Shown: in pieces, positions 6,902 to 16,009 of the stretch
How positions within the stretch are numbered: the first letter of the stretch is position 1
How the letters are laid out: every line of letters begins with the position of its first letter
Source of the DNA: CAVTUU01 sp045804965
GTDB taxonomy: Bacteria; Chloroflexota; Chloroflexia; Thermomicrobiales; UBA6265
Direction: 5' to 3'
Length of the DNA: 64,000 nt
Assembly: GCA_045804965.1 (NCBI GenBank)
Contig: JBJMMD010000047.1
Span: 124,001 to 188,000, forward strand
Position numbers and translations under genes: made by a program
Notes under the pieces: model-generated
What the model saw: only the letters and a program-made list of their open reading frames with translations
What the model was told of the DNA's origin: nothing
Database searches by the model: none

Positions 6902-8086
6902 GTGAGCACCAAAAACCAACCGGCAGCCCCGCTCTTGAGCGATCTGCCAGTGTCTGGCGCCACAGCCGCATCCGATGGCGTCGAACCCGTCTCTCCTGCA
7001 ATTCGAACTCGCGAACGAGGATCAAGGTTCCGATCCGAGCAACGGAGAGAGTTCAGGTATCACCTAAGCGTTGCCTGCGCCATCTCGCTCTCTTGGATAG
7101 TCCGACTGGTTCCCGAGCGACTTCGCAACTGGTTCGCGGACCGAGGAGGAGACTTCTTTTTTCGGTTTTCGCCGACCTATCGCGGCAATGTGATGGCAAA
7201 CCTCGCTCAAGTAATGGGCCTGCCTGAGGATTCAGTCGGAGTCCACGAAGCAAGCCGACGCGTCTTTCGCGCCAGTGGGCGGAACTTCGCCGATCTCTTG
7301 CTTTCTCCGCACATGAACTCAAAGCGAATTGCGCTGGATGCCGAATTAGTGTCAGGAGATTGGTCGATTCTTGACCAGGCATTGGCAGTGGGGAAGGGCG
7401 CACTAATCGTCACTGCGCATGTTGGGTCGTTCGATTTTCTTGGCAAGACCCTCCAAAATCGCGGGTATAAGTTGAACTCCCTGACCGCACGCACAACCGC
7501 ACGTTTCTTGTTCGATGGCGTGACGTACCTCCGACAAAAACGCGGACCAGTAATTATTGAGGCATCGCCGTCAGGTATCCGCAAGGTCATCCTGGCAATT
7601 CACCGAGGCGAGTGCGGAGTTCTCGCGTCTGACCGCGACTTCTTTCAGAATGGTCTTCCAGTCGAGTTTTTTGGGCGACAGACTACATTGCCTCCCGGCG
7701 CCATTCGACTGGCGCGAGAAACTGGAGCGCCGGTGATTCCGCTCTTCGCCGTCCGACTCGGCAATCGGCGGGGAATCATGATCGAACCGAGCTTCACCGT
7801 CCCGCGAACAAGGAATCTCGACGACGATCTTGCGGAGGGAATGACCAAGCTGATTTACGCGCTCGAGCTTACCATCAGTCGTTTGCCCGACCAATGGGTT
7901 ATGTTTCAGCGTGTGTGGCCATTGGAACCGGTCGACCCGGTCCGCGTTTTCCCGATCGGTTCACCACTCGAGAGCGAGCTGCTCGAACGTGTTGGCGCCG
8001 TGTTGCCCGATCACGTTCATCTTCCGGGACGGAAAAAGCGGGATTCGGATGTTTCGCCCACAGATCGTACGGAAGCGCGTCCGTAA
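6902..8086 (+). CDS. LpxL/HtrB-family acyltransferase (PatA-like)
   Basis: A membrane-associated acyltransferase of the lysophospholipid/lauroyl transferase superfamily. The catalytic HxxxxD motif is present as HVGSFD, and SDRDFFQNG and PPGAIRLARETGAPVIP follow in family order. The C-terminus WVMFQRVWP is the usual end of the fold. Since no lipid A genes are seen, acylation of a glycolipid (as by PatA) is more likely than of lipid A. The start is uncertain: GTG 6902 avoids overlap, while GTG 6821 has AGGA upstream and would overlap the previous gene. The last 188 bases overlap rimO on the other strand. Confidence 0.8.
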   Translation: MSTKNQPAAPLLSDLPVSGATAASDGVEPVSPAIRTRERGSRFRSEQRREFRYHLSVACAISLSWIVRLVPERLRNWFADRGGDFFFRFSPTYRGNVMANLAQVMGLPEDSVGVHEASRRVFRASGRNFADLLLSPHMNSKRIALDAELVSGDWSILDQALAVGKGALIVTAHVGSFDFLGKTLQNRGYKLNSLTARTTARFLFDGVTYLRQKRGPVIIEASPSGIRKVILAIHRGECGVLASDRDFFQNGLPVEFFGRQTTLPPGAIRLARETGAPVIPLFAVRLGNRRGIMIEPSFTVPRTRNLDDDLAEGMTKLIYALELTISRLPDQWVMFQRVWPLEPVDPVRVFPIGSPLESELLERVGAVLPDHVHLPGRKKRDSDVSPTDRTEARP

Positions 8087-9398
8087 TTTCGACTTCGAAA
8101 AGCGAGCCCTTCTCGAGCGGTCCTGGAATGAAGACTAGACCGTCGACTTCGGGCGCGTGCCGACGAGCGCGGCCGACAGAAATCGGTTCTTTCCGACCGC
8201 GAGCGTCTTCTGACTCGCCGGTGCCTTCGATCAGCACCTCGATCTTGCGCCCAACCAACGCTCGATTCTTTTTAAGTGAAATCGCCTGCTGTGCTTCCAT
8301 AATCGCGTTTCGGCGTTCAACCGCAACATCGTGCGGGACTTGGTGGTCCAGTGCTGCCGCCTTTGTGCCTGCTTCGGGAGAGTAGGTGAATACGCCGACG
8401 TGGTCGAACTCCATCTCCTCGACAAATGCGAGCAGCGTGCGAAATTGCTCGTCCGTTTCGCCGGGATAGCCCACAATTAGTGTTGTGCGCATGGCAAGGT
8501 CAGGGAGCCTCGTACGTGCATGTTCGACAAGCCGGCGGGTCATATCGACATCGCTTGGCCGGTTCATTGATCTAAGCACCGACTTATCGGCATGCTGAAT
8601 CGGCATGTCAAGATAGGGAAGCAACTGAACGTGCTCGGCCATGACGTCGACCATGCGCAGCGTGAGCGGGCTCGGATAGATGTAGAGCATGCGCAGCCAC
8701 GCCAGGTTGGGAACCTGCTCGACGATCATTTCGAGCAGATTCGGCAGTCCATGCTTCATGCCGATGTCCGCGCCATATCGTATTGTGTCCTGGGCGACGA
8801 GAACGACTTCCTTCGAGCCGGCGGCAACCACGTCCACGATTTCTTGGAGTACGTGAAGCGGGCGTTTGCTGACCTGCCGGCCCTTAATGCTCGGAATCGT
8901 GCAAAACGCGCAGTTGTGATCGCAACCATCCGCGATCTTGATGTAGGCTGACGGCCCAGCCTGGTGCCGGTGAAATGTCGTCAGCATGCCTTCACACCCG
9001 GCAATTTCCGGTTGCGGCTCCTCGCCAAAAAGTTGCCCGACGACTTCGCCAATTTTGTACCACTCGCGGGTGGTCAGGATGCGATCGACGCCCGACGGAA
9101 TGTCGCTTTGATAGTCGCCGAGCGCGGGCATACAACCGGCGGCGATGAGCTTCTGCTCTCCAACCTGGTGATCGAGAACTTCTTGAATGACACCAACCGA
9201 CTCAGCGCGGGCAGCACCGAGAAAGCCGCACGTGTTAACGATGACGACATCCGCGACGGATGATGATTCAGTCGCTCGGAACCCGCGCTGGAGAAGCAAG
9301 TGCTCCATTCCATCCGAATCCACTCGATTCTTAGAACATCCCAACGTAACGATATGGAACGAGCGGGCAACGGGAGGTGGCTGAAGGGGAAGAGTCAA
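7899..9398 (-). CDS. rimO: Ribosomal protein S12 methylthiotransferase RimO
   Basis: RimO is a radical SAM enzyme that adds a methylthio group to an aspartate of ribosomal protein S12. The N-terminal domain has the three cluster cysteines (LGCSKNRVDS, NTCGF, AGCMP). The radical SAM motif CDHNCAFC lies at about residue 160, and a TRAM domain ends near ALPYDLW. About 50 basic residues extend beyond the usual end and lie in the overlap with the acyltransferase. The start is TTG with AAGGAG nine bases upstream. It sits 20 bases after yajQ, so they are likely co-transcribed. Confidence 0.92.
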   Translation of the reverse strand: MTLPLQPPPVARSFHIVTLGCSKNRVDSDGMEHLLLQRGFRATESSSVADVVIVNTCGFLGAARAESVGVIQEVLDHQVGEQKLIAAGCMPALGDYQSDIPSGVDRILTTREWYKIGEVVGQLFGEEPQPEIAGCEGMLTTFHRHQAGPSAYIKIADGCDHNCAFCTIPSIKGRQVSKRPLHVLQEIVDVVAAGSKEVVLVAQDTIRYGADIGMKHGLPNLLEMIVEQVPNLAWLRMLYIYPSPLTLRMVDVMAEHVQLLPYLDMPIQHADKSVLRSMNRPSDVDMTRRLVEHARTRLPDLAMRTTLIVGYPGETDEQFRTLLAFVEEMEFDHVGVFTYSPEAGTKAAALDHQVPHDVAVERRNAIMEAQQAISLKKNRALVGRKIEVLIEGTGESEDARGRKEPISVGRARRHAPEVDGLVFIPGPLEKGSLFEVEITDALPYDLWAKHPNPAFSVPEDERDRATRRQHVRAARSRVVNRSGKRGPGRPVPMATHAET

Positions 9399-9418
9399 AC
9401 GAATAGGCTCCTTGATAT

Positions 9419-9910
9419 CTATCGATAGTTCACGAATTGCAAGGCAACCGGATAGTCCTCTCGCTTCAATGCTTGGATCACGCCCTGGAGATCATCCTTT
9501 GACTTTGCTTGCACGCGTACCGTGTCGCCTTGGATTTGCGGAGTGACTTTCTTGAAGTCGTCTCGAATCCGTTTGGCGATCTGCTTGCCGAGCTCATCAG
9601 AAATCCCTTGGCGGAGTTTGATGGTCTGGCGGACTCGTCCACCGGAAGCAGCCTCCTCTTTGCCGTAATCCAATATCTTCAGCGAGAGGTGGCGCTTGAC
9701 GAGCTTGTCTTCGAGCAAACTACTCACGGCTTGGAGCGTGAATTCGGAGTCCGTCGTAATCGTGATGTCGCCGGCACCGTGCTCGATTTCCGTCTTGGAA
9801 TCCTTCAGATCGTAGCGCTGTGCGACCTCGCGTCGAGCCTGGTCAAGTGCGTTCTTGAGTTCCTGTTCGTCATACTTGGAAACGATGTCAAATGATGCAA
9901 GCTGCGCCAT
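9419..9910 (-). CDS. yajQ: YajQ-family nucleotide-binding protein
   Basis: A 163-residue member of the YajQ family (UPF0234), nearly full length and typical throughout: MAQLASFDIVSK at the N-terminus, RYDLKDSKTEIE, and VRVQAKSKDDLQGVI near the C-terminus. Members bind nucleotides, and one has been described as a cyclic-di-GMP effector in Xanthomonas. A diguanylate cyclase-type protein is encoded at 49.7 kb, though no link is shown here. First gene of a yajQ-rimO pair. Confidence 0.93.
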   Translation of the reverse strand: MAQLASFDIVSKYDEQELKNALDQARREVAQRYDLKDSKTEIEHGAGDITITTDSEFTLQAVSSLLEDKLVKRHLSLKILDYGKEEAASGGRVRQTIKLRQGISDELGKQIAKRIRDDFKKVTPQIQGDTVRVQAKSKDDLQGVIQALKREDYPVALQFVNYR

Positions 9911-10082
9911 TCATGGTCCCCTTCCGCTTCACAAACACCTAATCTTACCAAACCAGCAGGTTGCTTCCCCAGATTATTGGACCACTGCCTTGGGTTTCTC
10001 GCCCTGTTGTCGACCAAATCGGCGCATTTCGATCACAATTGGTCCAACACGAGTTGTGATTGCTCACCGCGATGGCGAAAAG

Positions 10083-11219
10083 ATGGTTTCTTCAAACACA
10101 ACAGATACCGCTGGCATTGCCGGGCTCGCTGAACGAGTTCCGCCAGAAATGCAGCATGAAAACCGGCGAACGGCGATGATCGTCCGGCGCCTACTCGGTT
10201 TGCCCATTCTCTACAAAGTGCTCGTCGGCAATGCGGCGATCGTCACGCTCGGGGCCATCGCTGGCACGTGGGTAACGATTGAGATGGTTCGCCGTGCGCC
10301 GAACGGGACATACTTCAGTTTGGCGATCCTCTTTGTCGTCGTGGGCATTATTCTCAGCGTGATCGTCAATTTCCTCGTGTTGCGGGCCGCGTTTCAGCCA
10401 CTCTCCGTGCTCGAACGCGCAGCGTTCGCCGTGAAGAATGGTGATCTTTCGGCTCGCGCCGAGGAAGTGACTTTCACCGATCCTCAAATCGCGCACCTCG
10501 CGGAGACTTTTAACGCGACCCTTGACGAGCTGGCGAGAGACCGGCTGGAACTGCGCTCGCTTGCTTCGCAAGTAGTACGTGCTCAGGAAGAGGAACGTAA
10601 GCGAATCTCACGGGAGCTCCATGACGACACTGCGCAAGTTCTCTTTGCCCAGGTTCTTCGGTTAACCGCGCTCAAAAGCTCGGACGATCCTCGCGTTCAA
10701 GAAACCGCGGCCAAACTGGAAGCGATGACGGTCGAAGCGTTGGAAGGGGTTCGCCGTCTTGCGCTCGAACTTCGACCGCCCGCGCTCGACGATCTCGGTT
10801 TGCTTGCAGCTCTCGGCGATCTCGCCCAGCGATTTAGCGACCAAACGAACATCCCCGTTGATTACCATCCGCGCGGACTCAGGGGACGAATGCCGGCGGA
10901 AACGGAACTCGTGCTGTACCGCATCGCTCAGGAAGCATTGATGAACGTTGCCAAACATGCGCAAGCTTCGCATGTTCAGATTGACCTCGACCGGTCGCCC
11001 GAAGAGGTGAGGTTGTCAATTCGCGACGATGGTAGTGGTTTTGATTTAGCTTCTGCCACGGTGCGTGACGATCGCGGCGTCGGGCTTGGTCTTTTCGGAA
11101 TGGAAGAGCGGGCGCACCTCGTGGGCGGCGCCTTGAGCATTGTGACCGCACCTGGAAACGCAACCCAGATTCTCGCTCGCGTCCCGCTAGATCACGATAG
11201 CCGAACGAACGAACTGTGA
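10083..11219 (+). CDS. NarL-type sensor histidine kinase
   Basis: A membrane sensor kinase. Two hydrophobic segments flank a very short loop near the N-terminus (VLVGNAAIVTLGAIAG and ILFVVVGIILSVIVNFLVL), so little is exposed outside. A HAMP-like linker follows, then a HisKA_3 domain with the phospho-acceptor in RELHDD, and an ATPase domain (EALMNVAKHAQ, DDGSGF, GLGLFGMEERA). The open frame extends upstream into yajQ territory, so I choose ATG 10083; ATG 10149 and 10176 are alternatives. It overlaps the response regulator start (GTGA). Confidence 0.85.
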   Translation: MVSSNTTDTAGIAGLAERVPPEMQHENRRTAMIVRRLLGLPILYKVLVGNAAIVTLGAIAGTWVTIEMVRRAPNGTYFSLAILFVVVGIILSVIVNFLVLRAAFQPLSVLERAAFAVKNGDLSARAEEVTFTDPQIAHLAETFNATLDELARDRLELRSLASQVVRAQEEERKRISRELHDDTAQVLFAQVLRLTALKSSDDPRVQETAAKLEAMTVEALEGVRRLALELRPPALDDLGLLAALGDLAQRFSDQTNIPVDYHPRGLRGRMPAETELVLYRIAQEALMNVAKHAQASHVQIDLDRSPEEVRLSIRDDGSGFDLASATVRDDRGVGLGLFGMEERAHLVGGALSIVTAPGNATQILARVPLDHDSRTNEL

Positions 11220-11908
11220 TCGCTCAACCTGTCCAACCAGACAGCGTTCTGGACCCGATAAGAGTCGTCCTAGCTGATGATCATGGCGTTGTGCGCGCAG
11301 GCTTGCGCGCTCTCCTCGAGGCCCAGTCAGACATTCACGTCGTCGGTGAGGCGGAAGATGGTCCGACCGCGGTCGAATTGACGCGAAAAGAACAGCCGCA
11401 AGTCGTCGTGGCTGACTTATCGATGCCCGGCGGCGGGCTCGAGGCTATCCGAGCGATAACAGAACTTGGACTCCCCACACGAGTGCTCGTTCTCACCGTT
11501 CACGCCGAAGAGCGCTACTTGCTGCCGGTGCTCGAAGCTGGTGGGTCCGGTTATGTGAAGAAGAGTAGTGCTCACACGGACCTGCTTGATGCGATTAGAA
11601 CTGTCGCGCGCGGCGAGGTCTTTCTCGATCCTGCGGCAACGAAAACCCTTCTTCGCGGTTATCTCGGCCGCGTTCGATCCGGCGAGGAACTTGATCTCGG
11701 CGAACTCCTCTCCGATCGCGAGCGCGAAGTAGTGCGCCTCACGGCCGAAGGACACACGGCTCACCAGGCCGGCGACATTCTGGCGCTTTCACCGAAAACG
11801 GTCGAAACGTATCGCCATCGCGCGATGCAAAAGCTAGGACTGACCAACCGCGCCGAACTAGTGCGGTATGCCCTGCGCGCGGGTCTTTTAAGCCAAGATG
11901 AGCTTTAA
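11216..11908 (+). CDS. NarL/FixJ-family response regulator
   Basis: The DNA-binding partner of the preceding kinase. The receiver domain (about residues 14-130) has the acidic pair in VVLADDHG, the phospho-acceptor Asp in VVVADLSMPG, and the conserved Lys in GYVKKSS. The C-terminal LuxR-type helix-turn-helix spans about 160-222 (LSDREREVVRL, SPKTVETYRHRAMQKL). The GTG start overlaps the kinase stop. Dyad sequences just downstream are candidate binding sites. The stimulus is unknown. Confidence 0.92.
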   Translation: MIAQPVQPDSVLDPIRVVLADDHGVVRAGLRALLEAQSDIHVVGEAEDGPTAVELTRKEQPQVVVADLSMPGGGLEAIRAITELGLPTRVLVLTVHAEERYLLPVLEAGGSGYVKKSSAHTDLLDAIRTVARGEVFLDPAATKTLLRGYLGRVRSGEELDLGELLSDREREVVRLTAEGHTAHQAGDILALSPKTVETYRHRAMQKLGLTNRAELVRYALRAGLLSQDEL

Positions 11909-11923
11909 TCCCAGTTCCGCATT

Positions 11924-11963
11924 GTAGGGTTTTCCCTTACGGTTGTCATGTTTTTCCTGACAT
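11924..11963 (+). promoter_or_regulatory. Two adjacent dyads, candidate operator upstream of marR
   Basis: GTAGGG (11924-11929), TTTT and CCCTTAC (11934-11940) form one imperfect palindrome. TGTCA (11944-11948) and TGACA (11958-11962) form a second inverted repeat with a nine-base spacer. They lie between the response regulator and the MarR gene. Which protein binds, if any, is inference. Confidence 0.35.
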
Positions 11964-12159
11964 TCCCAGCCTAAAGTGAAAAACGCTTCCCGGCTTTCAG
12001 ACTCAGAGGCGACAATTAAGCTAGGCTCGACTTGGGAAAGCCCCAGGCGTGGCCCGCGAACTCTTCGCGCCACAGATGTGGACGGTCCCGTGCCGATGAC
12101 GACACCGACTTGCCTTCCTGGCCCAACCGAGTATTTGCGTATTCTAGGAGAACCGAAAG

Positions 12160-12735
12160 ATGAACCAGGCAACCGCAAGTTCTGGCCTTTTCCACGGATC
12201 TGTCACCGACGATGAGGCACGCTGCGCTGTTCATCCTGGCTGGCTGCTGCAAGAATCCGTGCCGGTCGAACCGATGCACGGAACGGAAGACGAGGCGCGC
12301 TTCGGCGCGTTTATGCAACTCCTCCGTACCGCGGGCGCGATCGATCGCGCGGCGGCCGATGTTCTGTCAGATCTCGATCTGACCGCCGGCGCCTTCGGTG
12401 CCCTTCTCGAACTCGGCATAGCACTACCACAGGGCTTGGCGCCATCAGAACTCGCCCGTAGGTTGGCCGTGGCGCGCCGTACAGCGACGCTCTACGTCGA
12501 TATCCTCGAGCGTCAAGGTTGGGCCGAGCGAAGCGCACATCCGGACGATCGCAGAATGGTTCTCGCGAAACTCACGCCAGTCGGTACCAGACTGCTCACT
12601 GAGCTGGGCGAAGCGTACAAGCGGCGGCTCGCCGGTCTGTTGATCGATATGACACCGCTTCAGGCCGAGCGTCTTCGCCAGCTTCTTTCTGTGATCCAGC
12701 TTGACGGTCGAACCTCGTCCGTGGAAAGCGTCTAA
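12160..12735 (+). CDS. MarR-family transcriptional regulator
   Basis: A winged-helix repressor or activator, probably dimeric. The core at about residues 45-175 has the recognition-helix region PSELARRLAVARRTATLYVD and the wing-like DDRRMVLAKLTPVG. The N-terminal 40 residues are extra. ATG 12160 is preceded by AGGAG at 12149-12153. It is convergent with glgX, only four bases apart. The two dyads upstream could be its own operator or that of the neighbouring response regulator. The ligand is unknown. Confidence 0.85.
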   Translation: MNQATASSGLFHGSVTDDEARCAVHPGWLLQESVPVEPMHGTEDEARFGAFMQLLRTAGAIDRAAADVLSDLDLTAGAFGALLELGIALPQGLAPSELARRLAVARRTATLYVDILERQGWAERSAHPDDRRMVLAKLTPVGTRLLTELGEAYKRRLAGLLIDMTPLQAERLRQLLSVIQLDGRTSSVESV

Positions 12736-12739
12736 CGAT

Positions 12740-14905
12740 TTACTGGTCCGGGTTCCATCGCCAAAGTGCGACACTCCGCGCGGCCAATTCGAAGGACGCG
12801 CGGGGTTCCACTCTGACGCCGGCGGACGTAGTCCATTCAGTCGTTTGGAGGTCGAGTTCCCACCAGCCGTCTGCGTAATTCAGCGCGTGCGGGAACGCAA
12901 ATCGAACCGCTGACGCGCCTTGGTTAAACATGAGGAACATCCACTCCGACAGATCTTGAGAAGATGCTCCGCTCGAGTCGCTCGCGACTTCGCTTGAGAA
13001 CCGAAACGCGACGGCTGTTTCTGGCGGCGTGTGCCAGGCAGCGTTTGTCATTTCGGCGCCGTTTGGTTGATACCAAACGAGGTCCCGGTGAGTTGAGGGG
13101 CCCACAGCCCGCCCGCCAAAGAAGGACGTGCGCCGAAGTGCGGGACGATTGGCACGGATTCGAGTAAGCTCTCGCACAAAGCGAAGTAACTCGTTGTTTT
13201 CCTCAGCCAGGCGCCAATCTAGCCAACTCAGCTCGTTGTCATGGCAATACGCGTTGTTGTTGCCAAACTGTGTCCTGCCGATCTCGTCTCCCGCGCAGAT
13301 CATCGGCACGCCTTGAGCCAGGAAAAGCATGGCGAGAAGATTTCGTTTGTGCCGGTCTCGAGCTTCCACGATTTCCGGATCGTGAGTCTTACCTTCAACG
13401 CCGTGATTCACAGAGTAATTGAGGTTTGCGCCGTCGCGGTTCTCTTCGCCGTTCGCCAGATTGTGTTTGTGACCGTACGAAACAACGTCCTCAAGTGTGA
13501 ACCCGTCATGAACAGTGACGAAGTTGATGCTCGCCTGTGGTGTCCGGCGATCTTTTGCGAAGAGATCCGACGAGCCAGTCAAGCGATACGCGAGATCGCT
13601 CAGCGCGTTGCTGTCACCCGTCCAAAACGAACGTGTCGCATCGCGAAACTTGCCGTTCCATTCAGACCAACCACGTGGGAAGTCCCCAAGCATATAGCCG
13701 CCTGGGCCCACGTCCCATGGCTCGGCGATGAGTTTCGTCGTTGACAGAACGGGCTCTTGATAGATCGCCTTGAACAAGCTCGCAGTAGGCACCGGGTTGC
13801 CTCCTTCGCGGGCGAGCGCTGGAGCGAGATCAAACCTGAACCCATCGACGTGCATCTCTTCGACCCAATAGCGAAGACTGTCCATGATGAGGCGGAGCAC
13901 GGCCGGACGGCGAATATCGAGCGTGTTGCCAGTGCCTGTGAAATCGTCGTATTGCCGCTTGTCCGTTTCGCTTAAGCGATAAAAGGACGCATTATCGAGG
14001 CCCCGAAAACATAGCGTGGGGCCAAGATGGCTTCCTTCACCGGTATGGTTGTAGACGACGTCAAGGATGACCTCGATCCCTGCTACATGGAGGTCCTTCA
14101 CCATTTGCTTGAATTCGTCGACCTCGTCTCCGGCCACCCCTGATCTCGCGTATCGCGGAGTCGGCGCGAAGAATCCAATGGAGTTGTATCCCCAATAATT
14201 GATGTCTCCTCGGCGTGCGATGTGCGCTTCGTCAACAGCAACGTGGACGGGTAACAACTCGATCGCGGTCACCCCAATTGAACGCAAGTGGTCGATGATG
14301 ACTGGATGGCTGACGCCGAGGTATGTGCCCCGGAGTTCAGGTGGGACGTCCAGATGAAGTTTGGTCAAACCTTTGACGTGAGCTTCGTAGATCACCGTAT
14401 CGCGAAGTGGAGTCGCGGGTGATTCGTCCCCATCCCAATCAAACGAGCTGTCGACAACCACCGACTTCGGCACGAAAACCGCGCTATCGTCGTCGTCCGG
14501 GATGTCGGCGTCAGGGCCGCGTTCTCGCGAATATCCAAAGACGGGGCCGTCCCAGTTCAAATGACCACTCATCGCACGCGCATGAGGATCAAGCAGCAGC
14601 TTGGCAGAATTGAACCGGTGTCCTTCGCGCGGCGAGTAAGGTCCATGGGCACGGAACCCATAGCGTTCGCCCGGACCGATGCCAAAAGCATGAGTCCGCC
14701 AAACATCGTTGTCCCCTTGTGACATCGGGACAACGGCTCGTAGATCGCCGCCGTCGTAATCTCCGAACAAGCACAGTTCGATCGACGTGGCATGCGCTGA
14801 GAAAGTTGAAAAGGTGACTCCGGTGCGATCGGCGAACGCGCCGAGGGCAGTCGAACCGCGAGGCCTGCGCTGTAGATCGCGTTCAATTTCTTCGGAAATG
14901 CTCAT
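12740..14905 (-). CDS. glgX: Glycogen debranching enzyme GlgX
   Basis: GlgX hydrolyses alpha-1,6 branches of glycogen after trimming by phosphorylase. The 721-residue protein has an N-terminal CBM48-like beta domain, then a GH13 barrel with the nucleophile in GFRFDLAPAL, the acid/base in LIAEPWD, and the stabilising Asp in TVHDGFTL. The C-terminal beta domain is complete. It is the first piece of a glycogen/trehalose region but faces away from glgE, so it has its own promoter upstream of 14905. Confidence 0.93.
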   Translation of the reverse strand: MSISEEIERDLQRRPRGSTALGAFADRTGVTFSTFSAHATSIELCLFGDYDGGDLRAVVPMSQGDNDVWRTHAFGIGPGERYGFRAHGPYSPREGHRFNSAKLLLDPHARAMSGHLNWDGPVFGYSRERGPDADIPDDDDSAVFVPKSVVVDSSFDWDGDESPATPLRDTVIYEAHVKGLTKLHLDVPPELRGTYLGVSHPVIIDHLRSIGVTAIELLPVHVAVDEAHIARRGDINYWGYNSIGFFAPTPRYARSGVAGDEVDEFKQMVKDLHVAGIEVILDVVYNHTGEGSHLGPTLCFRGLDNASFYRLSETDKRQYDDFTGTGNTLDIRRPAVLRLIMDSLRYWVEEMHVDGFRFDLAPALAREGGNPVPTASLFKAIYQEPVLSTTKLIAEPWDVGPGGYMLGDFPRGWSEWNGKFRDATRSFWTGDSNALSDLAYRLTGSSDLFAKDRRTPQASINFVTVHDGFTLEDVVSYGHKHNLANGEENRDGANLNYSVNHGVEGKTHDPEIVEARDRHKRNLLAMLFLAQGVPMICAGDEIGRTQFGNNNAYCHDNELSWLDWRLAEENNELLRFVRELTRIRANRPALRRTSFFGGRAVGPSTHRDLVWYQPNGAEMTNAAWHTPPETAVAFRFSSEVASDSSGASSQDLSEWMFLMFNQGASAVRFAFPHALNYADGWWELDLQTTEWTTSAGVRVEPRASFELAARSVALWRWNPDQ

Positions 14906-14995
14906 ACAAAGAGTTATCGATTTAAATCAGTAGAAGTAAACGACCCAGAAGTACGGTGCTTAGACGTTTAGATAGTGGCGCGAAGCGTTCCATAC

Positions 14996-15199
14996 CTACT
15001 TGTCCAACTCCGATCCAGAAGCCGCGTTTGAGATGGTATGGTCATGCTCTTCCAGCAATGTCACTGATAGAAGCTCGAACGACTCTTCCGACCGTCCGTG
15101 TTCATACTGGATGAGCGACGCCGCCGCCGGCGCGTCCGGCGCATCGACGATTTCGACGCGCTCTTCTCCCTCGCTGCGGAAGCGAATTTCATAGCGCAT
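14996..15199 (-). CDS. Small protein of unknown function (67 aa)
   Basis: A small acidic soluble protein (MRYEIRFRSEGEERVEIVDAP at its start, split here only for orientation). I see no known motif; strand-like repeats at the N-terminus and a helix (AAASLIQYEHG) suggest a compact alpha/beta fold. I start at ATG 15199, with AGGGGG about ten bases upstream; TTG 15205 is an alternative. It precedes glgX by 90 bases on the same strand and could be co-transcribed. Confidence 0.55.
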   Translation of the reverse strand: MRYEIRFRSEGEERVEIVDAPDAPAAASLIQYEHGRSEESFELLSVTLLEEHDHTISNAASGSELDK

Positions 15200-15315
15200 T
15201 GTCAATCAACCCCCTGCGAATTCAGACTCGCCATCAGACGGGCGCCGGCGCAAGTCTGTCGCTAAGTGATCCCACTATAAACTACATGCAACATCATGGT
15301 CGTAAATCGGATCGT

Positions 15316-15879
15316 CTAGCGTGGCGCCGGCGAAGCTGATGAAACTGCGTGCTGGATCGCCTTTGTCGCTAATTCGACAGTCATCGCACCATGCTCGAAG
15401 ATGCTAATTTGCTTGGCGACAAGATCCCAATCGAACGTCACCATGGCCCGTTTCGAGTTCGCCATCGCACTTTGCAGGTCATTGACTCCCCGAAAGAATG
15501 TGTCCATATTAGGGGCGAATAGGCTGGGTACGGGATGAAGTGAGATGTAGTCGGTGATCTCAGCCCGATACCGGTCAATTCGATTCCCACGAGTTTGCAG
15601 CTGAAGAATGTTCCTGCTCTTTTCTCGGCCGAGCTTCGCAAGGACGTCGGCCTCAGCAGACGTGCTCAACATCCGCGGCACGACGAAGTCATAGAAAGCC
15701 TGCTCGTCCGGCGACAATTGGTCAGCGCTTTTGATCGGTGTGCCGGCAGGGGCCGGCCGAGCAACGATCTCTTCGACTCGCGAACGCTCGACGAAGGCGA
15801 ATACCCCAGCCGCAATTAGGAATAGCGCGATAGCGAGGCCGATTGATTTAGGCGAGCGTGTCCGAGCCGGGAGTTTCAT
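15316..15879 (-). CDS. Membrane-anchored protein of unknown function
   Basis: About 187 residues with a short basic N-terminus and one hydrophobic segment at about residues 13-30 (IGLAIALFLIAAGVFAFV), so probably an anchored extracytoplasmic protein. The rest is soluble and mostly helical; I recognise no domain. The frame extends to 16065, but that would overlap the divergent glgE start, so I choose ATG 15879. The gene is divergent from glgE. Confidence 0.6.
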   Translation of the reverse strand: MKLPARTRSPKSIGLAIALFLIAAGVFAFVERSRVEEIVARPAPAGTPIKSADQLSPDEQAFYDFVVPRMLSTSAEADVLAKLGREKSRNILQLQTRGNRIDRYRAEITDYISLHPVPSLFAPNMDTFFRGVNDLQSAMANSKRAMVTFDWDLVAKQISIFEHGAMTVELATKAIQHAVSSASPAPR

Positions 15880-16009
15880 GGATGACAGCGTAAACGCTCT
15901 TGGCAGTCCAGTGCGAATGTCATTTAACGGCTCGGTAAAGAACTTGCCGCTTGCCTTAATGGCTTCTATGCTGCGCTTATAGTGGCTTTTGCGAATCTCT
16001 GGAGCTGCA

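Noticed and set aside
9855..10082. Extended N-terminus of the histidine kinase starting within yajQ
   Set aside because: It would overlap the 5' end of yajQ on the other strand, and the added sequence is not sensor-like; later ATGs suffice.
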